This document shows positions 8,641 to 16,786 of a DNA stretch of 64,000 nt, one piece after another. The translations under genes and the position numbers were made by a program. Numbering within the stretch: the stretch's first letter is position 1; every line of letters starts with the position of its first letter. The notes beneath the pieces were generated by a model. It was not told where the DNA came from. It saw only the letters and a list, made by a program, of their open reading frames with translations, and ran no database searches. The DNA comes from an uncultured Bacteroidota bacterium (GTDB lineage Bacteria > Bacteroidota > Bacteroidia > Chitinophagales > Chitinophagaceae): NCBI GenBank assembly GCA_937928385.1, contig CALEZD010000121.1, forward strand, positions 1 to 64,000, in the 5' to 3' direction.

Positions 8641-10311
8641 TTACAGTCGGGTAAACCTTACCGAACGTGATTTGAGATTATTTTCATCGTACACCTGTAC
8701 GGTATATATATCGCTGGCAAGGTTGCCAATGTTTACGGTAGTATTACCTGTTGGGTTCAGCTTGCCTGTACTTACCACTTTGCCCAGCTTATCTATTATT
8801 TTGTATTCGCCTGCTATGAATTGGTTGTTATGTTCAGCGCGTACAATTATTTCATTGCCTGCTGCCGGGTTCGGGAAAACAGTGACCATGTTACCCGTTG
8901 CCAGTTCTTCTACAGATACAGCTGGGTTTACATATAGCACGCCAAAGTTGCTGGTGTCGGGCTCTACAGCGCAACTACCGCTACCTTTTACAATACACCT
9001 GAACTGGAAACCATCCTGCACACGCGATACGCCTGTTACAGTAAGCTTGTCAGTTTTCACACCTTTATATATACCACCATCGTTGATATTGGCAAAACTA
9101 TCATTGAAGCCGGCCTGCCATTGGTATTTTACGCTTACACCGGCAGCTATTACCTTGAAGGTAGCTATGTCACCGGGGTCCAGCGTAATATCACCGGGGC
9201 TGGTAATTACTTCGGGTACGGCATTTACCACCAATGGTATTTGCTTGGTAGTATCCCATCCGCATACACCTTCTACTATACAGCGTATTTTGGCGCCGTT
9301 AAGCGTATCCGGTATATTATCTATCAGCAGTGTGTCGCCCATATTTATAAAAGGGTTGCCTGTTATGTCTACAAACATATTGTCGTTATCGCTCCATATC
9401 TGCCACCTCCTGTTTATTATCACACCGTCATTCTTTACATACAACCTTGTTTGCAGGCCAATGCAAGATGTGTCGTTGATGGTTTGTCCCACTATTTCTG
9501 TATTAGGCAATATGGTCAGCACAGCTGCCTCTGATGTATCCCTTACGTTGTTGGCGCATGATGCGATAGCTATACAGCGGAAGGAAGCCAGGTTCATGGT
9601 AGAGGGGGCGTTGGTGATAGTAAGAGTAGCTGAAGTAGCCCCGCTGAAGTTTGTGCCGTTAGCTACGTTTGCCCAGCCGGCGCCCGCATTCTGCTGCCAC
9701 TGGTAGCTGCCTGCGTTGGTGGCTGATATCATAAATGCCGCACCGCTGCCATCACAGGCAAATGTATCGGCTGGTTGTGCATCAATGGTGGGTGCTTTAC
9801 AGATGGTTACTACATAATCTTCAGTCTCGCCCCAGCCAAAGCCGTGGTAGTCGGTACAGGGGTCGCTTGTGCTGAATGTATATGCATAGGAACAGCGTGT
9901 ACGCATGCGCACTTGCCCGCCTGCATTGGCAGGAACAGTTATAGACCCGCTGGGCGTGGTAGATGTACCTGAAGAAACAGCGCCTTCGCTGGCTTCAAAT
10001 ATACCGTTATTATTAAAATCTATCCATACGCCAAATCCCTGGCTCCAGCTACCGCCGCCTACCGTAGCCGACCAACTGTAGGTAGTGCCCGGCACCAACA
10101 GCCATGTAGGTGTAGTGTAAAAGCCATAAGCACTGCTGGCACAACCGCTGCCGTTACCGGTAGATGTAATGCTGTTTAATGTAAAGCTGTTAATCAAATC
10201 TCCGTAAGCGCATGTCATGGCCGGTACATAAGTGGTAGAGCACTGGGCTTTCGCATCCCTTACACCAAATGTTGCCAGGATAAATAATGCAAGTAAAATT
10301 CTGTTTCTCAT
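8641..10311 (-). CDS. T9SS type A secreted protein with GEVED and Ig-like domains (tandem paralogue 2)
   Basis: Predicted secreted protein of 556 residues. The signal peptide ends in DAKAQ near residue 23. A GEVED-type domain follows (about 60-170, with WIDFNNNGIFEASEG and WGETEDY signatures), then three Ig-like modules and a sorting domain starting VFPNPAAGNE. The GEVED domain is related to that in the Ig-array protein at 97-5214. The C-terminal half is nearly the same as that of the neighbouring 6797-8449 protein. Role in the envelope unknown; carbohydrate or protein binding is a guess from domain type. Confidence 0.86.
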   Translation of the reverse strand: MRNRILLALFILATFGVRDAKAQCSTTYVPAMTCAYGDLINSFTLNSITSTGNGSGCASSAYGFYTTPTWLLVPGTTYSWSATVGGGSWSQGFGVWIDFNNNGIFEASEGAVSSGTSTTPSGSITVPANAGGQVRMRTRCSYAYTFSTSDPCTDYHGFGWGETEDYVVTICKAPTIDAQPADTFACDGSGAAFMISATNAGSYQWQQNAGAGWANVANGTNFSGATSATLTITNAPSTMNLASFRCIAIASCANNVRDTSEAAVLTILPNTEIVGQTINDTSCIGLQTRLYVKNDGVIINRRWQIWSDNDNMFVDITGNPFINMGDTLLIDNIPDTLNGAKIRCIVEGVCGWDTTKQIPLVVNAVPEVITSPGDITLDPGDIATFKVIAAGVSVKYQWQAGFNDSFANINDGGIYKGVKTDKLTVTGVSRVQDGFQFRCIVKGSGSCAVEPDTSNFGVLYVNPAVSVEELATGNMVTVFPNPAAGNEIIVRAEHNNQFIAGEYKIIDKLGKVVSTGKLNPTGNTTVNIGNLASDIYTVQVYDENNLKSRSVRFTRL

Positions 10312-10517
10312 AAAATTTTAATTAGTCTGATGATTAAAGTTTACAGCCTGTGGCATTTTCTGCATAACTCGAATAGCAGACAATTATGCCATACAATTGT
10401 AAACTGTTACCAATTTAACATTTTTTTTAAAAACAATAAAATACTTAACAAAAATTAATCACCCTTAATCCCCCCTTAAGGAATAAAATTGGTACAATGC
10501 AATATTGTTAATATGAA

Positions 10518-11795
10518 TTATAACAACCGGTTAATCACCTGGTTGGCCCAGGCCTCGGTATATGGTACAGTCACTTTGATGTAGTTGTCCGTATACCCCT
10601 CCATAATGCCGTTTTTGCCGGCACTTTCAAACAATACGGGCCGCTGCTGCCCGGTATGGAGATTGGTGAAATACTCCATTTTCTTATACGACAGGTTGCG
10701 CAGCACCTTATTCCGCTCGTTGCGGATGTGCTGGGGCACTACCGGCTTTATGTCAATAGCCAGAGTATTGGCCCGCTCCGAATAGGTAAATACATGTAAA
10801 TAAGAAATGTCCAGCCCGTGCAGGAACTCGAAAGTCTCCCTGAAATCCTCCTCCGTCTCCCCCGGGAAACCTACTATTACGTCCACCCCTATACAGCAGT
10901 GGGGCATCAGCTCTTTGATGCGGGCCACGCGGTCGGCATACAGCTCGCGCTGGTAGCGGCGGCGCATATCCGCCAGTATCTTATTGCTACCACTTTGTAA
11001 CGGTATATGGAAGTGCGGCATGAACTTCTTGCTCCCTGCCACAAATTCTATTATTTCATTCGTCAGCAGGTTGGGCTCTATAGACGATATACGGAAACGC
11101 TCAATACCCTCCGCCCGGTCCAGTTCCTGCACCAGTTCGTAGAAACTCTCTTCGCGTTTTTTGCCCCCGTTGGTGCCCTTGCCAAAGTCGCCCAGGTTGA
11201 TGCCTGTCAATACGATTTCTTTAGTACCCGCCTGCGCCAGTTCGCGCACATTGGCCAATACCCCCGCAATGCTATCGCTGCGGCTGTGGCCCCGCGCCAG
11301 CGGTATAGTGCAAAAGCTGCAATTATAGTCGCAGCCGTCCTGCACTTTCAGGAACACCCTCGTCCTGTCGTTTACCGAGTACGAACTGTGGAAACCCTCC
11401 ACCGCCTCTATATCGCAGCTATACACCTCCGCCCGCGCCTTGCTCTTCGTTAGCTGGTGCAGGTGGCGTGGCAGGTTAAACTTCTCCGCCGCGCCCAATA
11501 CCAGGTCTACCCCCTCTATGCCCGCTATTTCTTCGGGTTTCAGCTGGGCGTAGCAGCCTGTGATGACCACCATAGCCTCCGGCGCGCGGCGCTGTATGCG
11601 GCGCACTATCTGGCGGCATTCCTTATCGGCATTGTCCGTCACACTGCAGGTATTGATCACATACACATCAGCCTCCTCGTCAAAAGCCTTTTTCACAAAG
11701 CCCTCCTGCTCCATCATCCGCCCCAGTGTGGACGTTTCGGAGAAGTTGAGCTTGCAGCCCAGTGTATGAAATGCTATAGATTTTTTGCCCTGCAT
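10518..11795 (-). CDS. mtaB: tRNA (t6A37) methylthiotransferase MtaB
   Basis: Radical-SAM enzyme that converts t6A37 to ms2t6A37 in tRNAs reading ANN codons. The 425-residue product has the family order: an N-terminal UPF0004 domain with cluster cysteines 14, 50 and 81, the radical-SAM motif CDYNCSFC (Cys155, 159, 162), then a C-terminal TRAM-like segment. The start FHTLGCKLNFSE is diagnostic for the MtaB branch rather than MiaB or RimO. The frame is open 186 bases further upstream, but that extension is low-complexity repeat DNA. A consensus promoter at 11807-11836 lies inside it and would place the transcript start only a few bases before the ATG at 11795, so I used that start. Confidence 0.95.
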   Translation of the reverse strand: MQGKKSIAFHTLGCKLNFSETSTLGRMMEQEGFVKKAFDEEADVYVINTCSVTDNADKECRQIVRRIQRRAPEAMVVITGCYAQLKPEEIAGIEGVDLVLGAAEKFNLPRHLHQLTKSKARAEVYSCDIEAVEGFHSSYSVNDRTRVFLKVQDGCDYNCSFCTIPLARGHSRSDSIAGVLANVRELAQAGTKEIVLTGINLGDFGKGTNGGKKREESFYELVQELDRAEGIERFRISSIEPNLLTNEIIEFVAGSKKFMPHFHIPLQSGSNKILADMRRRYQRELYADRVARIKELMPHCCIGVDVIVGFPGETEEDFRETFEFLHGLDISYLHVFTYSERANTLAIDIKPVVPQHIRNERNKVLRNLSYKKMEYFTNLHTGQQRPVLFESAGKNGIMEGYTDNYIKVTVPYTEAWANQVINRLL

Positions 11796-11806
11796 ATTTC
11801 GCCGCG

Positions 11807-11836
11807 CAAAGGTACGGCAATTTGATAATGTGACAA
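11807..11836 (-). promoter_or_regulatory. Bacteroidota-type promoter of mtaB
   Basis: On the minus strand, TTG (11834-11836), exactly 19 bases, then TACCTTTG (11807-11814), a perfect match to TTG-N19-TAnnTTTG. The predicted transcript starts about 5 bases before the ATG, giving an almost leaderless mRNA. Confidence 0.72.
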
Positions 11837-11872
11837 TCCCGTAATTCGACAATGTGCCAATACGATAATTTG
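11819..11872. repeat. 24-bp degenerate tandem repeat upstream of mtaB
   Basis: Two adjacent 24-bp units (11819-11842 and 11843-11866) match at most positions, and a third copy starts at 11867 and decays. The pattern is AATT-GA-AATGTG-CAAT. The -33 box of the mtaB promoter lies in the first unit. Confidence 0.6.
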
Positions 11873-12005
11873 TTGTTGCCTGATTGTATTGCCCCTGGTG
11901 GATTGTGCTGCTGCATATTCTGCTTAATGCTGGAGCAGGATTGGCACAGTAGTGACGAGGACTTGCCAAAGCTCCCGGCAATTAGCCCCACAACCTTTTC
12001 TTTAA

Positions 12006-12013
12006 TACATTTG
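12006..12013 (+). promoter_or_regulatory. Probable -7 box for the M48 protease gene
   Basis: TACATTTG matches the TAnnTTTG consensus 39 bases before the start codon. No good -33 TTG is seen at the right distance, so this is only a partial promoter. Confidence 0.4.
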
Positions 12014-12051
12014 TTATGGAATAGAAATAATCACACTAAAAAATACACCCG

Positions 12052-12858
12052 ATGAAAAAGCTGTATGTATTACTCTTATGCTGTGCGCCCCTCATGTATT
12101 CAGGATGCGCTAAAAAAGACGGTGGCGGAGGAGGTATCAACCTGTTTACCATAGAGGATGATAAGCAATTGGGCCTGCAGGTAAAGGCTGAGATTGCGTC
12201 CAAGCCGGGCGAATTCCCCATATTAGACCCCGCAACCAATGCGTCTGCTTACAACTATATCAACAGCATCCGCAACGAAATACTCAACAGCGGCAAGGTA
12301 ACATATAAAGACCAGTTTGCCTGGGAGGTGTATATTGTAAAAAACGATGAAATACAGAACGCCTTCTGCACACCGGGCGGTTATATCTATGTATATACGG
12401 GGCTTATAAAATACCTTGACAGCAAATCGGCGCTGGCAGGTGTCATGGGCCACGAAATAGCCCATGCTGACAAACGCCACTCTACAGAGCAGTTAACAAA
12501 AATATACGGAATACAAACATTGCTGGATATAGCGCTGGGTAACGACCAGGGGCTGCTGACACAGGTTGCCTCTCAGTTGGTAGCGCTCAAGTTCAGCAGG
12601 GATAATGAAACGGAAGCTGATATGGCATCTGTAACATACCTCTGCCCCACAATATTTGAAGCGGACGGAGCTGCATTGTTCTTCCAGAAGATAATAGCTG
12701 ATGGTGCCGCCACACCTCCCGAATTTCTCAGCACACACCCCAACCCAGATAACAGGGTAGAGAATATACAGTCCGAGGCGGACAAACAAGGGTGCACTTC
12801 TACCATTACCGAGGCAGAAGAATTGGGCGGCTACCAGGAGTTTAAAGCTTCGTTGTAA
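12052..12858 (+). CDS. M48-family zinc metalloprotease lipoprotein
   Basis: Probable periplasmic, outer-membrane-anchored protease of the BepA/LoiP-like M48 group, which degrades or helps assemble envelope proteins. The 268-residue protein has a lipobox (YSGC, Cys19) followed by a glycine-rich linker. The catalytic motif HEIAH is at 134-138, and the third zinc ligand is probably Glu186 in the ETEAD motif. The fold preceding the active site (FCTPGGYIYVYTGL) is typical of M48. It lacks the TPR domain of BepA, so it is a compact version. It is convergent with the sensor kinase gene, with only 3 bases between the stops and no clear terminator. Substrate unknown. Confidence 0.9.
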   Translation: MKKLYVLLLCCAPLMYSGCAKKDGGGGGINLFTIEDDKQLGLQVKAEIASKPGEFPILDPATNASAYNYINSIRNEILNSGKVTYKDQFAWEVYIVKNDEIQNAFCTPGGYIYVYTGLIKYLDSKSALAGVMGHEIAHADKRHSTEQLTKIYGIQTLLDIALGNDQGLLTQVASQLVALKFSRDNETEADMASVTYLCPTIFEADGAALFFQKIIADGAATPPEFLSTHPNPDNRVENIQSEADKQGCTSTITEAEELGGYQEFKASL

Positions 12859-12861
12859 TCA

Positions 12862-14343
12862 TTACAGCAAGGGGAGCCTCACTACATAATTCCCGTTCTC
12901 TTCGCCATAAGATATGGTACTGTCGGTGATGAGCGAGTAGCGTTTGCTGATATTAGCCAGTCCCATACCATTGCGCTTCTCTTTGCTCATTTTGGGTTGT
13001 ACCGGGTTAGATATCACCAGTTCGTTGCTCTTTGCGGCAATGCTAATAACCAATGGCTGCGCTTTGGAAATGATGTTATGTTTCACGGCGTTTTCCACCA
13101 GCAGTTGCAGCGCCAGGTAGATGATTTTCTTTTCGGCAGCTACCTGTGGCGGAATATCAAGTACTATCTGCAGGGCTTCGCCAAAGCGGCTCTTTTGTAT
13201 ATGGATATAGTTCTCAAGTATTTCCAGCTCTTCAGATAACGGTACGATATTCCTGTCGGTATGTGCCAGCATATTGCGATACAGGTCCGACAGACGGCCG
13301 GTATAGTTGACGGCGGCATTGCTGTCTTCTTCTATCAGGTTGGCCAGGGTGTTCAGGCTGTTGAACAGGAAGTGGGGGTTCACCTGGCTTTTCAGGTATT
13401 CGTATTCAAATACCACCCTGTCGTGTTGCAGGTCGGCTACCTGTTGCAGGCGTTGTTCGCGCTTGCGCATATACATATAGGCTGCTGTAATAAATATGAG
13501 TATGATGGCTATAATAAACAGCGGGTGTTTATAAAAAGGAACTGCGATATGGAAGCTGTAATTTTCTTCAACAGGGTTTGCAAAGCCGGGATGTATGGAT
13601 GCCTGTACGGTAAAGGTATAGTCTCCGGGGGGTAGGTTGGGGTATATGATGCCTTCTTCATCTGTAGTCAGCCACTTGTCGTAATAGCCCTCTAGTTTAT
13701 AGCGATACCTGAGAGATCGTGTATCTGTAAAATTGATGCCCGTGTACCTGAAGTTGAAGAAGTTTTCATCGGGCGCGAACCTTGTTTTCTCATCGGGTGA
13801 TTGTAGAAAAAGGTAGGTATTCTTCGCGGTGGCTGATGAGTCGAATAATGTCGGCAGTTTGCCCTGTTGGCGGATAGTAAGCAGGTGGTCGAGGTAGTCA
13901 TTTTTGGGTACGCCCATATTATGACTGTAAAAATCCAGCACGGCATTGACGGCAGCCATAGCGCAGTTCACCTGGTTTCTGTCACCTGTTTCCAGTGCAT
14001 ATTTAATCCATCCGCCTGTATATATAAAATATAGCTCGTGGCTGGCATTTTGAAACCTCAACAGGTATTCAGGCATATTCACAACTACGTCCTCATTTTT
14101 TTGCAGCCAGAACATGAGGAAATTATTATGCCGGGTCCGTAGTTCTTTATCTTCCGTCAGTGGAGTAGCCTGTAGCCAATTGATGGTGGGTACTACCAGG
14201 TGGGTGTAATGGTCATAATTCCATCGCTGGTCGAGTACAAGGGTATCGGGTATAATACCCTTGCCGGCCGGGGTAGTATAACCGGGTGTAGCAGCAAGAA
14301 GCAATAGTATGAATAACAGTCGGTTGCAGAAGAAGCGGGACAT
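12862..14343 (-). CDS. LytS-type membrane sensor histidine kinase with unusual N-terminal sensor region
   Basis: Predicted sensor kinase of 493 residues. A signal peptide (1-24) is followed by a mostly helical extracytoplasmic region (about 35-165, with the WNYD and FLMFWL motifs) that I do not recognise. Then come a Y_Y_Y-type beta domain (about 195-268), one membrane helix (275-291), a short coiled coil, and a His_kinase domain with NPHFLFNSL (His324) and an N-box (LVENAVKH). Bacteroidota kinases with a Y_Y_Y domain normally carry two seven-bladed propellers before it; these are absent. It is divergent from the LuxR-type gene at 14446, which suggests a shared regulatory unit. No LytTR or receiver partner is adjacent. 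Confidence 0.85.
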   Translation of the reverse strand: MSRFFCNRLLFILLLLAATPGYTTPAGKGIIPDTLVLDQRWNYDHYTHLVVPTINWLQATPLTEDKELRTRHNNFLMFWLQKNEDVVVNMPEYLLRFQNASHELYFIYTGGWIKYALETGDRNQVNCAMAAVNAVLDFYSHNMGVPKNDYLDHLLTIRQQGKLPTLFDSSATAKNTYLFLQSPDEKTRFAPDENFFNFRYTGINFTDTRSLRYRYKLEGYYDKWLTTDEEGIIYPNLPPGDYTFTVQASIHPGFANPVEENYSFHIAVPFYKHPLFIIAIILIFITAAYMYMRKREQRLQQVADLQHDRVVFEYEYLKSQVNPHFLFNSLNTLANLIEEDSNAAVNYTGRLSDLYRNMLAHTDRNIVPLSEELEILENYIHIQKSRFGEALQIVLDIPPQVAAEKKIIYLALQLLVENAVKHNIISKAQPLVISIAAKSNELVISNPVQPKMSKEKRNGMGLANISKRYSLITDSTISYGEENGNYVVRLPLL

Positions 14344-14445
14344 GTAGTAAAAATATCATTTTTCTATGGATTGCATACAAGCACGGGGTATTACGGAGTT
14401 TTTTGTTGTAGGATATATGGCTAATCCTGTATTTTTATCCCGTAG

Positions 14446-14898
14446 ATGAAGAAAACCATACTGATATATGGACTGGCCATGGCAGGGCTTACCACCCTGC
14501 TCAAGGTGATTGAGTATAAGTTCCTCGTCCGCGACATAAGCCTGGAAATTTACCTGGGCATTATAGCCCTGTTTTTTACCATAACAGGTGTGTGGGCAGG
14601 TACTAAACTTATAACAAGAAAAACTATTATAAAGGAAGTAGAAGTGTTGGTGCCGGTGGGTGCCAATGCAGAGTTTGTGCAGGACGATGCACAAATGAAA
14701 AAACTGGGCATCAGTCAGCGGGAATACGAAGTGCTGCAACTGATGAGCGAGGGCTTGTCGAACCAGGAGATTGCTGATAAATTATTCATATCCCTGCCGA
14801 CTGTAAAGACACATACTACCAACCTGTATATGAAGCTGGATGTAAAGAGACGTACTCAGGCGGTGCAGCGAGCTAAGGAACTGCAACTCATACCATAG
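14446..14898 (+). CDS. Membrane-anchored LuxR-type helix-turn-helix protein without receiver domain
   Basis: Predicted transcription regulator of 150 residues. Two hydrophobic helices (about 4-22 and 36-56) precede a short charged linker and a complete LuxR/GerE DNA-binding domain (about 86-148, with SQREYEVLQLM, SNQEIADKL and TVKTHTTNL). There is no receiver domain, so phosphotransfer in the usual way is not possible. It is divergent from the sensor kinase at 12862-14343 and precedes the DUF4199 gene. A TTG (14408-14410) and a TATTTTTA box (14432-14439) make a weak promoter. Its target is unknown; the neighbouring DUF4199 and VOC genes are candidates. Confidence 0.82.
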   Translation: MKKTILIYGLAMAGLTTLLKVIEYKFLVRDISLEIYLGIIALFFTITGVWAGTKLITRKTIIKEVEVLVPVGANAEFVQDDAQMKKLGISQREYEVLQLMSEGLSNQEIADKLFISLPTVKTHTTNLYMKLDVKRRTQAVQRAKELQLIP

Positions 14899-15014
14899 TA
14901 TGGCATCATACTTTGGCATGAAAATGCCTGCGTGTCAAGGATTTCATACTTTGGTATGAATGGAAAAATGGTTTGGCGATGTTCTTTTGCCTCATAAACC
15001 AAAAATAAAGTATT

Positions 15015-15539
15015 ATGAAAAAAATCGTTTTAGTCTTCAGCCTTATTGCAGGCATCATCACAGCAGGAATGTTATTTGTTACCATGGCACTCGCGAAAAA
15101 TGGTGTCATGGAGCCCAGCGCTTTATTAGGCTATGCCACTATGGTACTGGCACTGTCAGTCATTTTTCCGGCTGTGAAAAACTACAGGGATAAAGAACAA
15201 AATGGAGTTATCAACTTTGGAAAAGCATTTTTAATAGGTATTTATATATCACTTATATCCAGTGCTATTTATGCACTTGGCTGGGAAATATATATTGGGA
15301 CTACCGGCATGACGGCTGTAGAACTAATGAACAGCATGTACGAAAGTCAAATAGTATCTATGAAAGAGGCAGGTGCATCGGCGGATGAACTAGCAATGTA
15401 CCAGATAGGGGATTGGTATAATAATCTGATTCCCCGGTATTTGTTTACCATGTTCGGAGAGATGTTCCCCGTAGGTTTGATTATATCATTGATATGCGCG
15501 GGTATACTTAAGAAAAAACCTCAAACAGTAAAAGCTTAA
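15015..15539 (+). CDS. DUF4199-type membrane protein
   Basis: Membrane protein of 174 residues with about four helices: two at the N-terminus (5-25, 33-52), one at about 72-92 and one near the C-terminus (about 145-165). The pattern and the acidic extracytoplasmic loop with many Met residues fit the DUF4199 family common in Bacteroidota, whose function is not known. It begins 116 bases after the LuxR-type gene and ends 5 bases before the VOC gene, so it is probably co-transcribed with the latter. Confidence 0.75.
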   Translation: MKKIVLVFSLIAGIITAGMLFVTMALAKNGVMEPSALLGYATMVLALSVIFPAVKNYRDKEQNGVINFGKAFLIGIYISLISSAIYALGWEIYIGTTGMTAVELMNSMYESQIVSMKEAGASADELAMYQIGDWYNNLIPRYLFTMFGEMFPVGLIISLICAGILKKKPQTVKA

Positions 15540-15544
15540 AAGAT

Positions 15545-15919
15545 ATGGAAGATAAAAAAACAGGCCGGGTAGTATGGATGGACCTGACCATACCCGATGC
15601 CGGAACAGTCAGCGAATTTTATAGCAAGGTAGTAGGCTGGGATATACAGGGGCTGGATATGGGGGGATATGAAGATTATTGTATGAATGACCCTAAAACA
15701 GGTGAAACAATAGCTGGCGTATGCCACGCACGGGGCAGCAATGCCTACCTGCCACCCCAATGGCTGGTGTATATAACTGTGGAAGACCTGGACAAGAGCC
15801 TGGCAGCGGTAACAGAGCAAGGTGGAAAAGTTTTAGGTGAAAAAAGAAGTGATGTCAAGGGTGGGCATTACTGCCTGGTGCAAGACCCTGCAGGCGCGTA
15901 CCTGATGATAGCGGGCTGA
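15545..15919 (+). CDS. VOC-family (glyoxalase-like) protein
   Basis: Small cytoplasmic protein of 124 residues with the paired beta-alpha-beta-beta-beta layout of the vicinal oxygen chelate superfamily. It opens with GRVVWMDLTIPDAG and ends with CLVQDPAGAYLMI. Members include glyoxalases, dioxygenases and antibiotic-binding proteins. The specific substrate cannot be told from sequence. It follows DUF4199 by 5 bases, with stop and start close enough for translational coupling. A terminator follows at 15966-15991. Confidence 0.8.
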   Translation: MEDKKTGRVVWMDLTIPDAGTVSEFYSKVVGWDIQGLDMGGYEDYCMNDPKTGETIAGVCHARGSNAYLPPQWLVYITVEDLDKSLAAVTEQGGKVLGEKRSDVKGGHYCLVQDPAGAYLMIAG

Positions 15920-15961
15920 AGATGGCAGAACCACCGTGAGTAATTGTAAGAGAGAGTAACG

Positions 15962-15993
15962 AAAATGTCCTGCAATAACGCAGGACGTTTTTG
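15962..15993. terminator. Bidirectional terminator between VOC and oxygenase genes
   Basis: A 7-bp GC-rich core stem (15967-15973 with 15980-15986) is extended by A/T pairs, with a 6-base loop. It serves both converging genes. Confidence 0.8.
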
Positions 15994-16000
15994 TTAGGTA

Positions 16001-16600
16001 TTATATCCTCTTCAGCCAGCCTGCAATGCTCATACGCGGGCGGGTAGCGGGCCTGACATCATGCTCCAGTTCGTCACTTTTGAAGAAGGCGCATTTCCCA
16101 CCTGTAGGTAGTATCAGCCGGCAATCAGCGCCCCCACAGGGGTAAACAGCCAGATGCCCGCCTTGTTCTTCTTGCCAGTCTTCATTCAGGTAAGTGATGA
16201 AACTGAATTTGCGCCCGGGGTTGGTTTTAAACTGGTCGAGGTGGCGTTTGTAAAAACTACCCGGTTCGTATAGGGCATAGTGCAGTTCATAATCGTTAAT
16301 GCCTGTGTAGCAGGTTCTGTTCAGGTATGCGATAAAGTCATCAACTATGCTTACATATTCCAGTTCGCCAGGGTCTGTGCTGGTTTTGTCTATCCAATAT
16401 ATTTTATCGCTTCTTATCTGCATATCATACGCCCTGGATATACCCCTGCCGATACCTGCAGGCGCAAGTAAATCCTGTGTATGCAACAATTCCAGTCGTT
16501 TGCGGAGTTGTACAGTAAGAGATGGGTGGAGAAAATGGTGGCTGATGCCCACCTTGTTGTTGATATAACCGTTTATCAGTTCGTCAAAGCTATCATCCAT
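16001..16600 (-). CDS. 2-oxoglutarate/Fe(II)-dependent oxygenase, prolyl-4-hydroxylase-like
   Basis: Predicted cytosolic dioxygenase of 199 residues that couples substrate hydroxylation to 2-oxoglutarate decarboxylation. The iron-binding triad is visible: His120 and Asp122 in KRHLD, and His180 in LEHDV. An arginine at 187 or 189 can bind 2-oxoglutarate. The FITYLNEDW and GGHLAVY strands match the P4H/PiuC-like fold. The target (protein residue or small molecule) is unknown. It is a monocistronic gene facing the VOC gene. Confidence 0.88.
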   Translation of the reverse strand: MDDSFDELINGYINNKVGISHHFLHPSLTVQLRKRLELLHTQDLLAPAGIGRGISRAYDMQIRSDKIYWIDKTSTDPGELEYVSIVDDFIAYLNRTCYTGINDYELHYALYEPGSFYKRHLDQFKTNPGRKFSFITYLNEDWQEEQGGHLAVYPCGGADCRLILPTGGKCAFFKSDELEHDVRPATRPRMSIAGWLKRI

Positions 16601-16786
16601 CGCACTGCGTCGTATTTATGTGAACTGATTATGTATGGTTGCTTTAATGCCGGTTAAAGCGCGACGAATGTATGTGAAACTTTTGATGCAATAACAGCGT
16701 ATTTGTTCAACATGACAAAATTCATCGGCTTATTAACTAAAAAATCAATATTTTTATTGGATTATATTGATTGCACATTTAAGAAA

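Noticed and set aside
8672..9706. 344-residue plus-strand open frame inside the GEVED T9SS gene
   Set aside because: Long, but antisense to a protein with clear domains, and its own translation shows no recognisable family or signal.
11796..11981. N-terminal extension of MtaB
   Set aside because: Low-complexity residues encoded by a tandem repeat; a consensus promoter lies inside it and the family-typical start is at 11795.
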